A DNA stretch of 64,000 nucleotides from Emticicia sp. C21 (lineage in GTDB: Bacteria > Bacteroidota > Bacteroidia > Cytophagales > Spirosomataceae): positions 248,001 to 312,000 of the forward strand of contig NZ_QVMT01000003.1 of NCBI RefSeq assembly GCF_003418935.1, given 5' to 3'. The notes beneath the pieces were generated by a model that searched no databases, was not told the origin of the DNA, and saw only the letters and a list, made by a program, of their open reading frames with translations. This document shows positions 54,312 through 63,304 of this stretch, piece by piece (position 1 is the first letter of the stretch; each line of letters opens with the position of its first letter). The translations under genes and the position numbers were made by a program.

Positions 54312-54989
54312 ATGACTAAAATCCTGACCACTCTTGCATTATTTGCCTTGCTACTTCATTCGGTTTCTGCTCAGAAAGTCACTTATACTTTCGATTATCA
54401 GATTGATATGAAAGAAAGCAGGATATATACAGACTCGGTTCAATTTCCCAATGAACGATATATTAAAAGCACCTGGCTTAATAGTAAAGATCGGAACTAT
54501 GTAGCCATGCTGCGCCATGACAAAGATTCAAGCCAAAGCAGACTGATTATATATGATTTTAATGCTTTAGAAATGTACGTTACATATCCTCATAGGCCTT
54601 GGAGAGCCATAGAAGTAAAGCCAATGGAAACCATGGGTTTAAACCTTGCTCAAGTAGAAACTCCTCTTTATTTCCGTCCTAACCTTGGCAGAAGAAAGAA
54701 AATTGATGGATATTCATGTAGAAAGATATGGGAGAAGAACCCGAGTTATTCTGATGAACTCTGGTTTACCAAAGATATTCCTGATGCGCCGGAACATTCT
54801 TTTCATGCTATTTATATGTTTGCTCTACACCAACCTAAGTATAGTGGCGTGGCTGTTGATTATCGTATGGATGATAAGCTATCTCGTTCACAAAAACACT
54901 TGATTGCCGCACAAAAAAGCATCAGGAAAGTTGTATTGGAGAATAATGTACTAATTGAACTTGAGGGTGATTTAAAAACTATAAAATAA
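54312..54989 (+). CDS. GLPGLI-like secreted protein of unknown function
   Basis: A 225-residue protein with a signal peptide (MTKILTTLALFALLLHSVSA). The fold appears to be a beta-rich, lipid-carrier-like barrel: QKVTYTFDYQIDM at the start, and a central KKIDGYSCRKIWEKNP and ELWFTKDIPDAP that parallel the GYDCKKA and WYTEAL parts of the GLPGLI protein at 18634. The GLPGLI motif itself is absent. It is convergent with DUF2236, with 2 bp between them. Function unknown. Confidence 0.65.
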   Translation: MTKILTTLALFALLLHSVSAQKVTYTFDYQIDMKESRIYTDSVQFPNERYIKSTWLNSKDRNYVAMLRHDKDSSQSRLIIYDFNALEMYVTYPHRPWRAIEVKPMETMGLNLAQVETPLYFRPNLGRRKKIDGYSCRKIWEKNPSYSDELWFTKDIPDAPEHSFHAIYMFALHQPKYSGVAVDYRMDDKLSRSQKHLIAAQKSIRKVVLENNVLIELEGDLKTIK

Positions 54990-54991
54990 TA

Positions 54992-55786
54992 TCAAACCAA
55001 TTCCTCCTTCCTTTCCGGTTTTCCAATAGGTTTATAATTCAAATCATATATCTGCTGACTGTATTCGGCTGGAAGAAGAATAGTCTTTACCAGACCATCT
55101 AACCTGAGTTTTCGGGCTAATAAATACAGATCCAGTAATATTTTTCCTTTCGTTGAGGTACCAAATTTCAATAGTTCAGCTACTCTGGTTGGAACAACTA
55201 ATTTCTGGCATTCTAATAAAATAAGGTAACGAGTTAAACCCAGGTGTTTTTTGTATTGCTGGTATAGGTCGGCCGTATAACGGCCATTCAGTAAATCTTC
55301 TTGCAGATGCACCTGGCGGTCATATTGCCAGCTTGCATAATCTTCAGGCAAATCTTTCAGTCCCATTCTTAAGCCTACCCGATTGAAAACGTTGAAAACC
55401 TCTGCTTTTTCTTCCTCACTCATTTTCCTTTCGAGCAATTCATAGGCGACAATGGCATAATCAATCAGCATGTATAACACATCCCGATAAGCCCAGTCAG
55501 GAATACGCGCACCACGGCTTTGCTCAACTCCCTGGTGGATACTATTGATTTTGTCAATGGCTTTGAAAGCAGTTTCGGTATCTGAAAAAACAATCCACTG
55601 GGCGTAGCGGACAGTTGAAAAAAGCCGACCTAGTGGATCAGAGGGTATCTTTCCGGTAAAATATAGCCAGTCTACTGCTTTGTTCAGTGCAAATTCTGCA
55701 GCCGATCCGGCAAAGATGAATAAAATCACATCTGAATTGCCCCATATCTTTCTCACTATTGAATTTTTGTCAACAAAATCGTTCAT
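54992..55786 (-). CDS. DUF2236 (MpaB-like oxygenase) family protein
   Basis: A 264-residue, helical, cytosolic protein. The N-terminal segment SVIRKIWGNSDVILFIFAGS is written here as seen from residues 9-28, followed by RLFSTVRYAQWIVFSDTETA and the WAYRDVLYMLIDYAIVAYEL part, all typical of DUF2236, related to the latex-clearing Lcp and MpaB oxygenases. In those proteins a heme is held by a conserved histidine; I do not see that residue in an equivalent place, so catalysis is uncertain. It lies 11 bp downstream of the DUF2809 gene on the same strand. Confidence 0.75.
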   Translation of the reverse strand: MNDFVDKNSIVRKIWGNSDVILFIFAGSAAEFALNKAVDWLYFTGKIPSDPLGRLFSTVRYAQWIVFSDTETAFKAIDKINSIHQGVEQSRGARIPDWAYRDVLYMLIDYAIVAYELLERKMSEEEKAEVFNVFNRVGLRMGLKDLPEDYASWQYDRQVHLQEDLLNGRYTADLYQQYKKHLGLTRYLILLECQKLVVPTRVAELLKFGTSTKGKILLDLYLLARKLRLDGLVKTILLPAEYSQQIYDLNYKPIGKPERKEELV

Positions 55787-55797
55787 ATCAATCTTAT

Positions 55798-56187
55798 TTA
55801 GATACCTTGTTTTTGTGAAAATTTTACCCGTGGATATTCTACCAGAAGTATCGTCAGAAAGCCTAAAGTATAGGCCAGCATATCAACCCATGAGAAACCT
55901 GTGCCCAGGGCAACGGCTACAATTCTATATTTCTCCCAACCCATATAATATACAAAGTGGAAATATTGTAATGTTTCAATCAGATAGGCGAACAGGAGTG
56001 TGGCAGTAGCTGCTTTCAGGAAATGAGTATTCCAGAAAGTAAAAACCGCACAATAAACCAGAAACACCACCAGATAATCTCCGAAAATTGGCCTGAAGAA
56101 AGAATCATGTACATAGAGCGCAATCAATACTTCTATAATAAAGAAAGTAACCGCAAGTAAGCCATATCTAGGTCTGAAGATAAACAT
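55798..56187 (-). CDS. DUF2809 family membrane protein
   Basis: A 129-residue protein with about four hydrophobic helices. The start FRPRYGLLAVTFFIIEVLIA and the segment WVDMLAYTLGFLTILLVEY match the DUF2809 family, for which no activity is known. It lies 11 bp upstream of DUF2236 on the same strand, so both are likely co-transcribed. The 195 bp upstream hold a perfect 30-bp palindrome (56306-56335) but no gene. Confidence 0.82.
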   Translation of the reverse strand: MFIFRPRYGLLAVTFFIIEVLIALYVHDSFFRPIFGDYLVVFLVYCAVFTFWNTHFLKAATATLLFAYLIETLQYFHFVYYMGWEKYRIVAVALGTGFSWVDMLAYTLGFLTILLVEYPRVKFSQKQGI

Positions 56188-56305
56188 TAATATAGTATTA
56201 AAAGTACTTTGTATTGCAAAGTTAATTGATGATTTTAAAATAGCAAACAGATTGACTTAATATTTTTGATGTAAAATGATTTAATGATGGCAGGAGGAAA
56301 CGCCA

Positions 56306-56335
56306 AGTAGGGGTTCAAAATTTTGAACCCCTACT
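56306..56335. repeat. Perfect 30-bp palindrome
   Basis: The left arm agtaggggttcaaaa (56306-56320) is followed directly by its reverse complement. It has no T-run and lies between the FAD monooxygenase gene (ends 56384) and the DUF2809 start. It is REP-like and is unrelated in sequence to the other repeat families in the window. Confidence 0.8.
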
Positions 56336-56383
56336 GTCTCGTATTTTTTATATATTTCTGCAAAATAACCCGATAAATGAATA

Positions 56384-57502
56384 TCAGAATCCTTCCAGAT
56401 TTCTTTTACGAATGGCTTCTTCGGTAGCAGGCAAAAGCGATTCTAAACCCATTCTTACGGCTTCTGCTTGCACTTCTTCAATAAAAGGGCGAAAACTTTT
56501 ATTATAATCCTGAAATGCACGTTCAAAATCTCCATTGTGTTTTTGAAAAGCATCAGCTAATGCGGCGGCGCCATCAATAGCCAATGAACCACCCTTTCCT
56601 GCGGCAGGAGAAGCACAATAGCCAGCATCGCCAACTAAAGCTACTCTTCCTTTAGTCCATGATGGCATTTTTATCTGGCACAATTTATCGAAATAAAAGG
56701 TCTTTGAATGCATTGCTTCCTCCAGTAATTCAGCGGTTCGCCAGCCCTCTCCGGTAAATTGCTCCAGAATAATCTTTCTTTGTTGTTCCTCATTCCGATA
56801 GTCATAAGGAATTTCTTTTTCTGAACGGAAGCAAAAAATGATGTCGGTCTTGCCATTGTAGGCATTCAGCATAATGCCCTTGTTGGGTACATTATAGAAT
56901 TGCGTGGTATTCTCCCTAATCAGCAATTTGTTGACAATAGTGATAGAGAAGTACTGTCCCAGAAAATGTGAATATTCCGCTTCGTGACCAAACCAGATTC
57001 TTCTTACTGCTGAATGGATGCCGTCGCACCCGAACACCAAATCAAAAGCTTGTTTTGAACCGTCTTTAAAGGTAACTTCGATACTATCTTTTGTTTCGTC
57101 TAAGGCTTTGATACTATTGTTGAACATGAATTCAGTATCATGTTGCACGGTTTCAAATAACATATTGAGCAATACATCTCTTTCAATCTCAAAGGAATCG
57201 TCCGGCAATTCATCTCCAGCTTCTCTTAATACTGTTATTCCTTCGGTTATATCGTCTGCATTTTTAAATTCCAGCATTTCCATGCTTATTCTATTGGCTT
57301 TTATTGACTCAAAAAGCCCCATCCGCTTCACGGTGCCAACGGTATCCTGCTCTATATTTACAGGCGTTCCGCCTCTTTTAAGGCCGTTCCCAATTTCTAC
57401 AATTGTTACTTGATAGCCTAGTTTATTCATCCAATAGGCCGTGGATAGTCCGGCGAAACTTGCCCCTGATATGAGTACTTTTTTATCTTTTAATGATTTC
57501 AT
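56384..57502 (-). CDS. FAD-dependent monooxygenase
   Basis: A 372-residue group A flavoprotein monooxygenase (UbiH/TetX-like). The FAD-binding Rossmann motif GASFAG is at residues 13-18, DG near 168 (CDGIHSAVR), and the second FAD motif GDAGYCASP near 285-293. The first motif has Ser and Phe in place of the canonical Gly-Ile. Such enzymes hydroxylate aromatic compounds, and relatives inactivate tetracyclines; substrate is unknown here. It is 102 bp downstream of a pectinacetylesterase-like gene on the same strand, and an AraC regulator lies further upstream. Confidence 0.9.
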   Translation of the reverse strand: MKSLKDKKVLISGASFAGLSTAYWMNKLGYQVTIVEIGNGLKRGGTPVNIEQDTVGTVKRMGLFESIKANRISMEMLEFKNADDITEGITVLREAGDELPDDSFEIERDVLLNMLFETVQHDTEFMFNNSIKALDETKDSIEVTFKDGSKQAFDLVFGCDGIHSAVRRIWFGHEAEYSHFLGQYFSITIVNKLLIRENTTQFYNVPNKGIMLNAYNGKTDIIFCFRSEKEIPYDYRNEEQQRKIILEQFTGEGWRTAELLEEAMHSKTFYFDKLCQIKMPSWTKGRVALVGDAGYCASPAAGKGGSLAIDGAAALADAFQKHNGDFERAFQDYNKSFRPFIEEVQAEAVRMGLESLLPATEEAIRKRNLEGF

Positions 57503-57604
57503 TTTTTTACGTTTTTTTTGACATTGAGAAACAATTGTTGCAGGGTATTACCTGCGACAATCTTTAATTTGGAGATAGAATTTATCGTTAGAAGAAATAC
57601 TGCT

Positions 57605-58777
57605 TTACTTCCCTAGCAATTTTTTACCAAGTGACAAATCCTTATCATCTATTACATTCTTTTTGAGCCATTCGGCGTAAGAGATTCCATCGGCTTTGGT
57701 GCTGTAGTAAAATTCGTTGGTGGTTATGGTATGCTGGGTGGCATGTCTGAGTGAGTCGTATCCCCAATCGGTTATGAAATAGTTATAATTGATACCGGAT
57801 TGATGAAGACGGTTCATCGATGCCCGGGTATTGATTGACCACTCGTCGATAAAATGATTTGATTGGGTTGGCGTATGATTAAGAGACGCACTGAACCGTG
57901 GGAGAACTTCGTCATAGAGCGTATTGCTATGTAAATATTTTATCTGCCTTTTTGTAGAATCAGTGCGATCCATGAGGGCATCTTCAAAAATATCTTTACC
58001 AATTTGAAAGCCCAGGAAATGCGTGCTTTCACTTTGCCAGACCCTATCTAAAATCTCTTTCCATCGGTTAGAGGTGAGTAAGGCTCCGTCTGACAATTGA
58101 TAAATCTTTTTACCTGAATAATGGTCAGCTACGAAGGGTGTCCAGAAAGCAGAACCATAGGCGCCTGCGCTTTCGCCTGCTACCATGACTTTATCGGGCT
58201 CTTTAAAATTAGCAAACACCCAATCTAATGCCGATAAACTGTTATTGCGACCATTATGATGAATTTCAAATTTTTTACCATCGAAAGTATAGGTATTTGT
58301 TATATTACCAATATGTAAGTCGGCCGTGCAATAAGGAATGAAGACAAAATTCCAGTCGCGAAACGCATTTGCCGGATTATCAGTATCTCCTATACCACCT
58401 ACGGCCTTTGGAAAAAACCTGAGTAGTGAGGGTAAATAGAATGATTTCAGGTCTTTTGAATCGCTATCAAAAGCACTCATCAATGAAATAGGTTCTCCAC
58501 AAGTGGTATCATCCCAGCAGGCACCTCCGCCTGAAAAGTAAATCACTAAATTTTTTGATGTACCTTTTCTTACAAAAATGGCAAATTCTGAGCCATCGCT
58601 GCATAGGGTATTTCCTTTAAATGGGATAGTATGCCACCCCATATCATGTACTTCATCTACTTTGGCAATGGCATCGGGGCGGGCGAAATAAATGAAGTAG
58701 AGGTAAAGAAACCCAATAATTAAAATGCTGATAATACTTAAAACAACCCATCTAAGAATCCCCAGGAACAATTTCAT
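57605..58777 (-). CDS. Pectinacetylesterase-family hydrolase, membrane-anchored
   Basis: A 390-residue alpha/beta-hydrolase with an N-terminal membrane helix (about residues 10-31) and no signal cleavage motif. GGGACWD (83-89) and the nucleophile elbow GESAGA (201-206, Ser203) are hallmarks of the pectinacetylesterase/Notum family. Members remove O-linked acyl groups from sugars or, in Notum, palmitoleate from Wnt. A cell-surface or periplasmic carboxylesterase is likely. It lies between an AraC regulator (87 bp upstream) and an FAD monooxygenase. Confidence 0.88.
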   Translation of the reverse strand: MKLFLGILRWVVLSIISILIIGFLYLYFIYFARPDAIAKVDEVHDMGWHTIPFKGNTLCSDGSEFAIFVRKGTSKNLVIYFSGGGACWDDTTCGEPISLMSAFDSDSKDLKSFYLPSLLRFFPKAVGGIGDTDNPANAFRDWNFVFIPYCTADLHIGNITNTYTFDGKKFEIHHNGRNNSLSALDWVFANFKEPDKVMVAGESAGAYGSAFWTPFVADHYSGKKIYQLSDGALLTSNRWKEILDRVWQSESTHFLGFQIGKDIFEDALMDRTDSTKRQIKYLHSNTLYDEVLPRFSASLNHTPTQSNHFIDEWSINTRASMNRLHQSGINYNYFITDWGYDSLRHATQHTITTNEFYYSTKADGISYAEWLKKNVIDDKDLSLGKKLLGK

Positions 58778-58863
58778 CGTCTTCTTATTTTTAGAAATTT
58801 AACGATACAAAATTGCATGATATAGCCCGAGAGGGCAATGGCAATAAGAAGGTAAGTATTGGA

Positions 58864-59721
58864 CTAATCGAGGTTTTTGTTGCGAAAGGTCAGCGCAGAC
58901 ATTCCTGTAACTTTGGTAAACAGGCGTGAAAAGTAAGGGTAATCATCGTAGCCTAATGCAATGGCAATTTCTTTGACCGATTTGTCGGAATGATAGAGCA
59001 GGCGTTTAGCTTCCAGAATAATACGTTGCTGAATATGATAGGAGACCGGATGTCCTGTGGTTTCTTTGATACATTCGTTCAGGTATGGTGTAGATATATT
59101 TAATAATTGTGCATAATCTGTGGGACGTTTGAGCTGTGTATAGTTACGCTCCAAAAGTTCTCTGAATGATTTACCAACTATCTCAAATCTTGAAAGTTTG
59201 TCGGTAGATTTAGCTTGTTCTACATATTGAGAAATACCTATAGCCACTAATGCATTGCAGCTATCTTTGAGTATAGAATGATAGAGCCTGTCATTTCTCC
59301 GTTTGGAAAATCTGATGGATAAGTTTATCATTTCCGAGAGGATAGAGCCTGTTTCTTTGTCTAATACTAAAGGTTTGGCAGGTGTAATATCTTCCAGCAA
59401 TTTCAGGTATTCGGCATTCAGGTTTTCATTACTGATGGCCCAACTGCTTACAGTGACATCTTCAAAGGCTATGGTACGATGCACTTGGTTTGGATGCATA
59501 TAGATGAGAGTGGAGGGTGTGATAGTATACTTTTGAAAATCAATTTCCATAAAAACTGTACCACTCTCCAATAAGAAGAATGAATGCCGGTCGTGCCTCT
59601 CTGCATGATTCCATTCTTCCAGATTAGGTAAATCTTTAAAAGAAATTCTTTCAATGAGAATCCCGGTGCCGGAATCGTCATTCATCGTATTTACAGGAAT
59701 AGATTGTCTTTTTTTACGCAT
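58864..59721 (-). CDS. AraC-family transcriptional regulator
   Basis: A 285-residue regulator. An N-terminal cupin-like ligand-binding domain (about residues 15-160, with HDRHSFFLLE and IYMHPNQVHR) is followed by the AraC helix-turn-helix pair (about 185-283: YAQLLNISTPYLNECIKETT, then VKEIAIALGYDDYPYFSRLF). Both are complete, unlike the AraC gene at 40857-41761. It is upstream of the esterase and monooxygenase genes on the same strand and is likely their regulator; this is inference from order and distance. Confidence 0.92.
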   Translation of the reverse strand: MRKKRQSIPVNTMNDDSGTGILIERISFKDLPNLEEWNHAERHDRHSFFLLESGTVFMEIDFQKYTITPSTLIYMHPNQVHRTIAFEDVTVSSWAISNENLNAEYLKLLEDITPAKPLVLDKETGSILSEMINLSIRFSKRRNDRLYHSILKDSCNALVAIGISQYVEQAKSTDKLSRFEIVGKSFRELLERNYTQLKRPTDYAQLLNISTPYLNECIKETTGHPVSYHIQQRIILEAKRLLYHSDKSVKEIAIALGYDDYPYFSRLFTKVTGMSALTFRNKNLD

Positions 59722-59841
59722 TGTTTGTCAACTCAGTAGACAAAGATATGGGGAGTTTTTACAATTATTATTAATTATTATTCAGGTACACTTTGGGTTT
59801 TGTATCTTGCATAAAGAACTTACAAAATTTAAAAACCTGAA

Positions 59842-60771
59842 ATGTTGCAAAAATTAACTCTATTCATGCTCTCAATTTCGCTGATGGGTAGTTGTACTCA
59901 ATCAGATACTGTTAATCTGACCTTTGAAAAAGACCTGATACCCGAAGGGATTGCGGTAGATGCGAAATCGGGTAGATTCTATTTGAGCAGCCTGAGAAAG
60001 AATAAAATTGTAACAGCCAATATTGATGGCAGCAATCCGTCAGACTTTATCGGAAGTGGGCAATATGATTATCTTTCAGGCTTTGGTATGACAATTAAAG
60101 GTGATACTTTATATGCCTTAGGCAATAGTTTACAAAAGCAGAATAATTCATCGGTTTTGCTTTTATTGAATATAAAATCTGGGCAACTCATTGCCCGATA
60201 CAAAGCTAATATACCTCCGTACGCATATCTGAATGATCTGGCGGTTAGTAAGAATAATGAAATTTTTATTACAGATTCAGAAAGCGATAAGATTTACCAT
60301 ATACAAAGACCGGGCAAAAAACTGGAAGTTTTTCTGGATACATTTGAGGTAGAACATTCGAACGGAATTGCTATTTCAGATGATAATACAAAGCTTTATC
60401 TGGCTTCTGCAAGAGGAATCAGAGTGGTTGATATAAAGACCCGGAAAGTGCTCAATCAACCCAATAAGGCATCGTCTGGTATTGATGGCATGAAATTTTA
60501 CAAAAATAGTTTAATAGGGATTGTGGATAAAGGTGTGATGAGGTATTTCTTAAATGAGAATGGTACTGAAATTACAACCATTAAAGAACTCATTAGATTT
60601 GATGATACCTATAAGTCGCCGACAACTTTTGATATCATAGATGATACCATCTATTTTATTAAAAATGTGCAATTGGATAATTTTAATGATAGTACCAACG
60701 TCGTAATTGATCCAGACAAACTGGAATCGTTGGTTTTGATGAAATATCAGATAAAGAACAAGATTAAGTAA
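59842..60771 (+). CDS. SMP-30/gluconolactonase-like lipoprotein
   Basis: A 309-residue lipoprotein: the lipobox LMGSC places the lipidated Cys at residue 18. The rest is a six-bladed beta propeller of SMP-30/Gnl or strictosidine-synthase type (DLIPEGIAVDAKSGRFYLSS, LNDLAVSKNNEIFITDSESD, SNGIAISDDNTKLYLASARG), whose relatives hydrolyse sugar lactones with a bound Ca2+ or Zn2+. The metal ligands Glu, Asn, Asn and Asp fit the family positions. It is 13 bp upstream of the DUF1398 gene on the same strand, so they form an operon. Confidence 0.85.
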   Translation: MLQKLTLFMLSISLMGSCTQSDTVNLTFEKDLIPEGIAVDAKSGRFYLSSLRKNKIVTANIDGSNPSDFIGSGQYDYLSGFGMTIKGDTLYALGNSLQKQNNSSVLLLLNIKSGQLIARYKANIPPYAYLNDLAVSKNNEIFITDSESDKIYHIQRPGKKLEVFLDTFEVEHSNGIAISDDNTKLYLASARGIRVVDIKTRKVLNQPNKASSGIDGMKFYKNSLIGIVDKGVMRYFLNENGTEITTIKELIRFDDTYKSPTTFDIIDDTIYFIKNVQLDNFNDSTNVVIDPDKLESLVLMKYQIKNKIK

Positions 60772-60784
60772 TTAGATAAAGTTT

Positions 60785-61171
60785 ATGTTCACGCTAGATC
60801 AGATAGACGAAATCCATAACACCCTTGGCAAGCGGGCATCAATACCTGAGTATCTTCAGGCCTTGAATGCTATTGGTGTTATCAGATATGATTCCTTCAT
60901 CACTGATGGACACTCAGAATATTACGGGGCAGATAATCATAAACTGGTTTCACCACCTGTGCATGAAGCATATGTAATAGCCGAAATAAGCAATCTTGAA
61001 GCATTGCATATCCATCTAAAGTTGCATGAACAGGGTGAAACCGATTATTTTCAAATGTCGCAAGGGCTGGCAGATAGTGGCGTTGAAAAATGGACATTTG
61101 ATACTGAGCAAATGACCATTGCCTACTACGATAAAGCAGGCAATGAATTATTGGTTGAGGAGATTCACTAA
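60785..61171 (+). CDS. DUF1398 (YbcV-like) family protein
   Basis: A 128-residue cytosolic protein. The start FTLDQIDEIHNTLGKRASIP and the GVIRYDSFITDGHSEYYG stretch match DUF1398. The family has no known activity. It follows the SMP-30-like gene by 13 bp. A copy of its C-terminal end (KWTFDSNQMSI) is found at 63431-63502, evidence for a segmental duplication. Its stop lies 8 bp before an adhesin-tail remnant on the other strand. Confidence 0.9.
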   Translation: MFTLDQIDEIHNTLGKRASIPEYLQALNAIGVIRYDSFITDGHSEYYGADNHKLVSPPVHEAYVIAEISNLEALHIHLKLHEQGETDYFQMSQGLADSGVEKWTFDTEQMTIAYYDKAGNELLVEEIH

Positions 61172-61179
61172 TGCTATTC

Positions 61180-61268
61180 TCACTCTGGACCTACAACTAA
61201 AATGCTCCAGAAAGCATTACATGTAATAGCATTATTACCTACATTCACTATTCTGTTAGTTTTTTCAT
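61180..61268 (-). pseudogene. Collapsed remnant of an adhesin gene
   Basis: On the minus strand, ATGAAAAAACTA (from 61268), the usual start of this gene family, is joined directly to a C-terminal tail that reads RIVNVGNNAITCNAFWSILV then VGPE-stop (stop at 61182-61180). The tail parallels the end of the gene at 63532 (RIVNLSSNAVTMAGNWHILV, VGPE). The start and the tail are in different frames, so no product is made. Nearly the whole gene has been lost by an internal deletion. Confidence 0.85.
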
Positions 61269-61304
61269 GGTTATATAAATTTGAAGAGAAGAAATATCCG
61301 GTAT

Positions 61305-62146
61305 TTATTTTACACCGATAATAACAAAATGCCAGGTTGCATTAAATGTAATAGCAGCACCCGAAGTATTATAGAGCCTTATCTGGCATGAATTTGCCGT
61401 AACATTGATAGGTATGGCCAGAACTTTATACCAGTCTCCGGTGGAAACTCCGTTCATTATCTGTCCAACCGTTACAGTAGGTAGAGCACCAAAGTTTTCG
61501 TAGTCTAAAGTCATATCTTTATAGGCTCCGGCAGCTAGGCTAGTAGCACTGTAGGTATCTGTCATTCTCACCAGTTTTTGTTGTTTATCAGTATTACTGG
61601 TTACAACTCCTTTACCATCCACGGTTAGTTCCTCTCCGATATCAGCACTGCCGTTTACATCAAAATTATCACTGACAGTTACGTTGCCTATAAATTGTGC
61701 TGCCCAACCCGCATAAACATAGTTCTCAACCTTCAGCGCAGGATAATTGCTATTGGTACGAAAATAACCTCCAAAAAACTCGTCACTTATCCCGGCTACA
61801 CCTGTACCTGAGTAACTTCGGCCATAAACACCTGTATCTGTATAGCTTTCGCCTATAATCGCCTTATTATTTCTGTTTTCTAAATGTAGCAAAGTCTGTT
61901 GGGTATTCGTAGAGTCCCGGTAAGGTAGGGTAAAGCCCCCACCTGTCATTTCCTGCCAGTTGACACCATTACAGTAGTACATTTTATTGTTGGTATTATG
62001 AAATATCTGCTTGCCTTTTTCATTGGTATTGCAGACTGGCAAAGACGCAACTTTGGGTATTCCTACGGCACTAGGCAGAATGGTAGATGATTGAGCAAAG
62101 CCTGATAGCGGAACTACAAAGCTGAATAGAAAAAGTAGTTTTTCAT
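61305..62146 (-). CDS. Secreted tail-fibre-like adhesin, frameshifted at its start
   Basis: A secreted surface protein of about 280 residues. The signal peptide KLLFLFSFVVPLSGFAQ, the head region (GKQIFHNTNNKMYYCNGVNW), a short beta-repeat stalk (GNVTVSDNFDVNGSADIGEE) and a lectin-like end (NATWHFVIIGVK) are all in one frame. The natural ATG at 62146, 2 bp after the upstream stop, is out of that frame by one base: it reads MKNYFFYSAL-stop. Five A follow the ATG (62143-62139), while the remnant at 61268 has six, which would restore the MKKLLFL start. The frame as it stands could start only at ATG 62216 inside the upstream gene. So the gene is probably silent or the sequence lacks one base. Confidence 0.75.
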
Positions 62147-62148
62147 GG

Positions 62149-63291
62149 TTATCTATAAATAACAAAGTAGAAAGCCTGATTAACCGGGTCGAAACGGTTT
62201 TCGTTACTAAAACCATCTTTCAGATGAACAGTACAATCGCCGGTACCACATCCGGCTGAGGCTATTATCTGAGCATTGGAACTGTTAAGGGTTACGATAA
62301 TAGTAGAAGTGTGTAAAATGCTGGGGTGGTAAATTTTATACCTGCCTGTTGCAGTGTTTTCTGAGGTAAAATTGCTTGAACCGGAAGCACGCTCTCCACT
62401 GAAACCTACTTTACCATAGCAAAGCGGTAGAAAACTCCCTTCTTCCACATTAGTTTTGGTAATCTCGCCTGCCATCGCAATGCTGCCTATTATTCTTACA
62501 TTGCCTCTTACTTCAAGCTTTTCTGCCGGTTCGGTTGTGCCAATACCCACACGTTCGCCATTGGTGACAAAAAACTCATTATTGATTCCAACAAAATTGG
62601 AAGAACCCGGAGTGGTTATATGCAGATTCCCACCTGAAGAAGCTGAAATTAAACCAACATTGGTTCCTCCGGCATTGAAGTGCATTTTAGCTCCGCCATT
62701 GGTTTCCAAAACCTCTATCTGGTCGGCTCCTTGGGTGCGAATGATAAATCTTCCGGCAGTGTTGCTGCTGTTTACGCCAATTCTCAGATTGTCATCTGCT
62801 AACTGGATAAAGCCTTTATCGGTATAAGTGGCACTTGATAGCTCTCTTTGTCTGAACTGAAAAGTAGGGTTGGTACCCTCAAAAGTAATACCTGCTGATG
62901 CAGTAGAAGTACGAATGTGCAATTTGTCGGTAGGCAGGGTAGTGCCAATACCTATATTCATAGTACCCTTACTATGCACGTTGCCATTGTATACTTTCCA
63001 GCCTAAATCATCATCACCTGCTAAGCGATACCAGGCAGTGTCATTCCCATCGTACCAGTAAAATCCTTTGGCATAGTTGGGAATAGTAGGGCTCTGGAAA
63101 ATCATCAGACCATTTACCGGGGTTACAATGGCATCTCTTTGGTTTTTTGACATTACAGGCGCCAGAAAACCTTTAGTGGTACTACTTGACTGAATAATGG
63201 CAGAAGGAGCGGAAGGCGAAATAGTAACGCTTTGGCCTATCAGCGGCAGACTACAGCAACTGTAGAAAAATAGAGTGAATATTCTTTTCAT
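62149..63291 (-). CDS. Secreted tail-fibre-like adhesin
   Basis: A 380-residue secreted protein. It has a signal peptide (MKRIFTLFFYSCCSLPLIGQ), the head segment (AIIQSSSTTKGFLAPVMSKN, then NQRDAIVTPVNGLMIFQSP) seen in the paralogues, a tryptophan-rich GFYWYDGNDTAWYRL part, beta-helical stalk repeats (NIGIGTTLPTDKLHIRTSTA, RVGIGTTEPAEKLEVRGNVR) and a C-terminal domain with three cysteines (ASAGCGTGDCTVHLKDGFSN). ATG 63291 is chosen over 63297 and over the open frame to 63339, which covers the promoter block. It is followed after 2 bp by the gene at 62146. Confidence 0.8.
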   Translation of the reverse strand: MKRIFTLFFYSCCSLPLIGQSVTISPSAPSAIIQSSSTTKGFLAPVMSKNQRDAIVTPVNGLMIFQSPTIPNYAKGFYWYDGNDTAWYRLAGDDDLGWKVYNGNVHSKGTMNIGIGTTLPTDKLHIRTSTASAGITFEGTNPTFQFRQRELSSATYTDKGFIQLADDNLRIGVNSSNTAGRFIIRTQGADQIEVLETNGGAKMHFNAGGTNVGLISASSGGNLHITTPGSSNFVGINNEFFVTNGERVGIGTTEPAEKLEVRGNVRIIGSIAMAGEITKTNVEEGSFLPLCYGKVGFSGERASGSSNFTSENTATGRYKIYHPSILHTSTIIVTLNSSNAQIIASAGCGTGDCTVHLKDGFSNENRFDPVNQAFYFVIYR

Positions 63292-63304
63292 GGACATTTT
63301 TCTG

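Noticed and set aside
62139-62143. Phase variation by slipped-strand mispairing at the adhesin start
   Set aside because: A run of only five or six A is shorter than runs that vary at high rate. It stays possible but is not supported.
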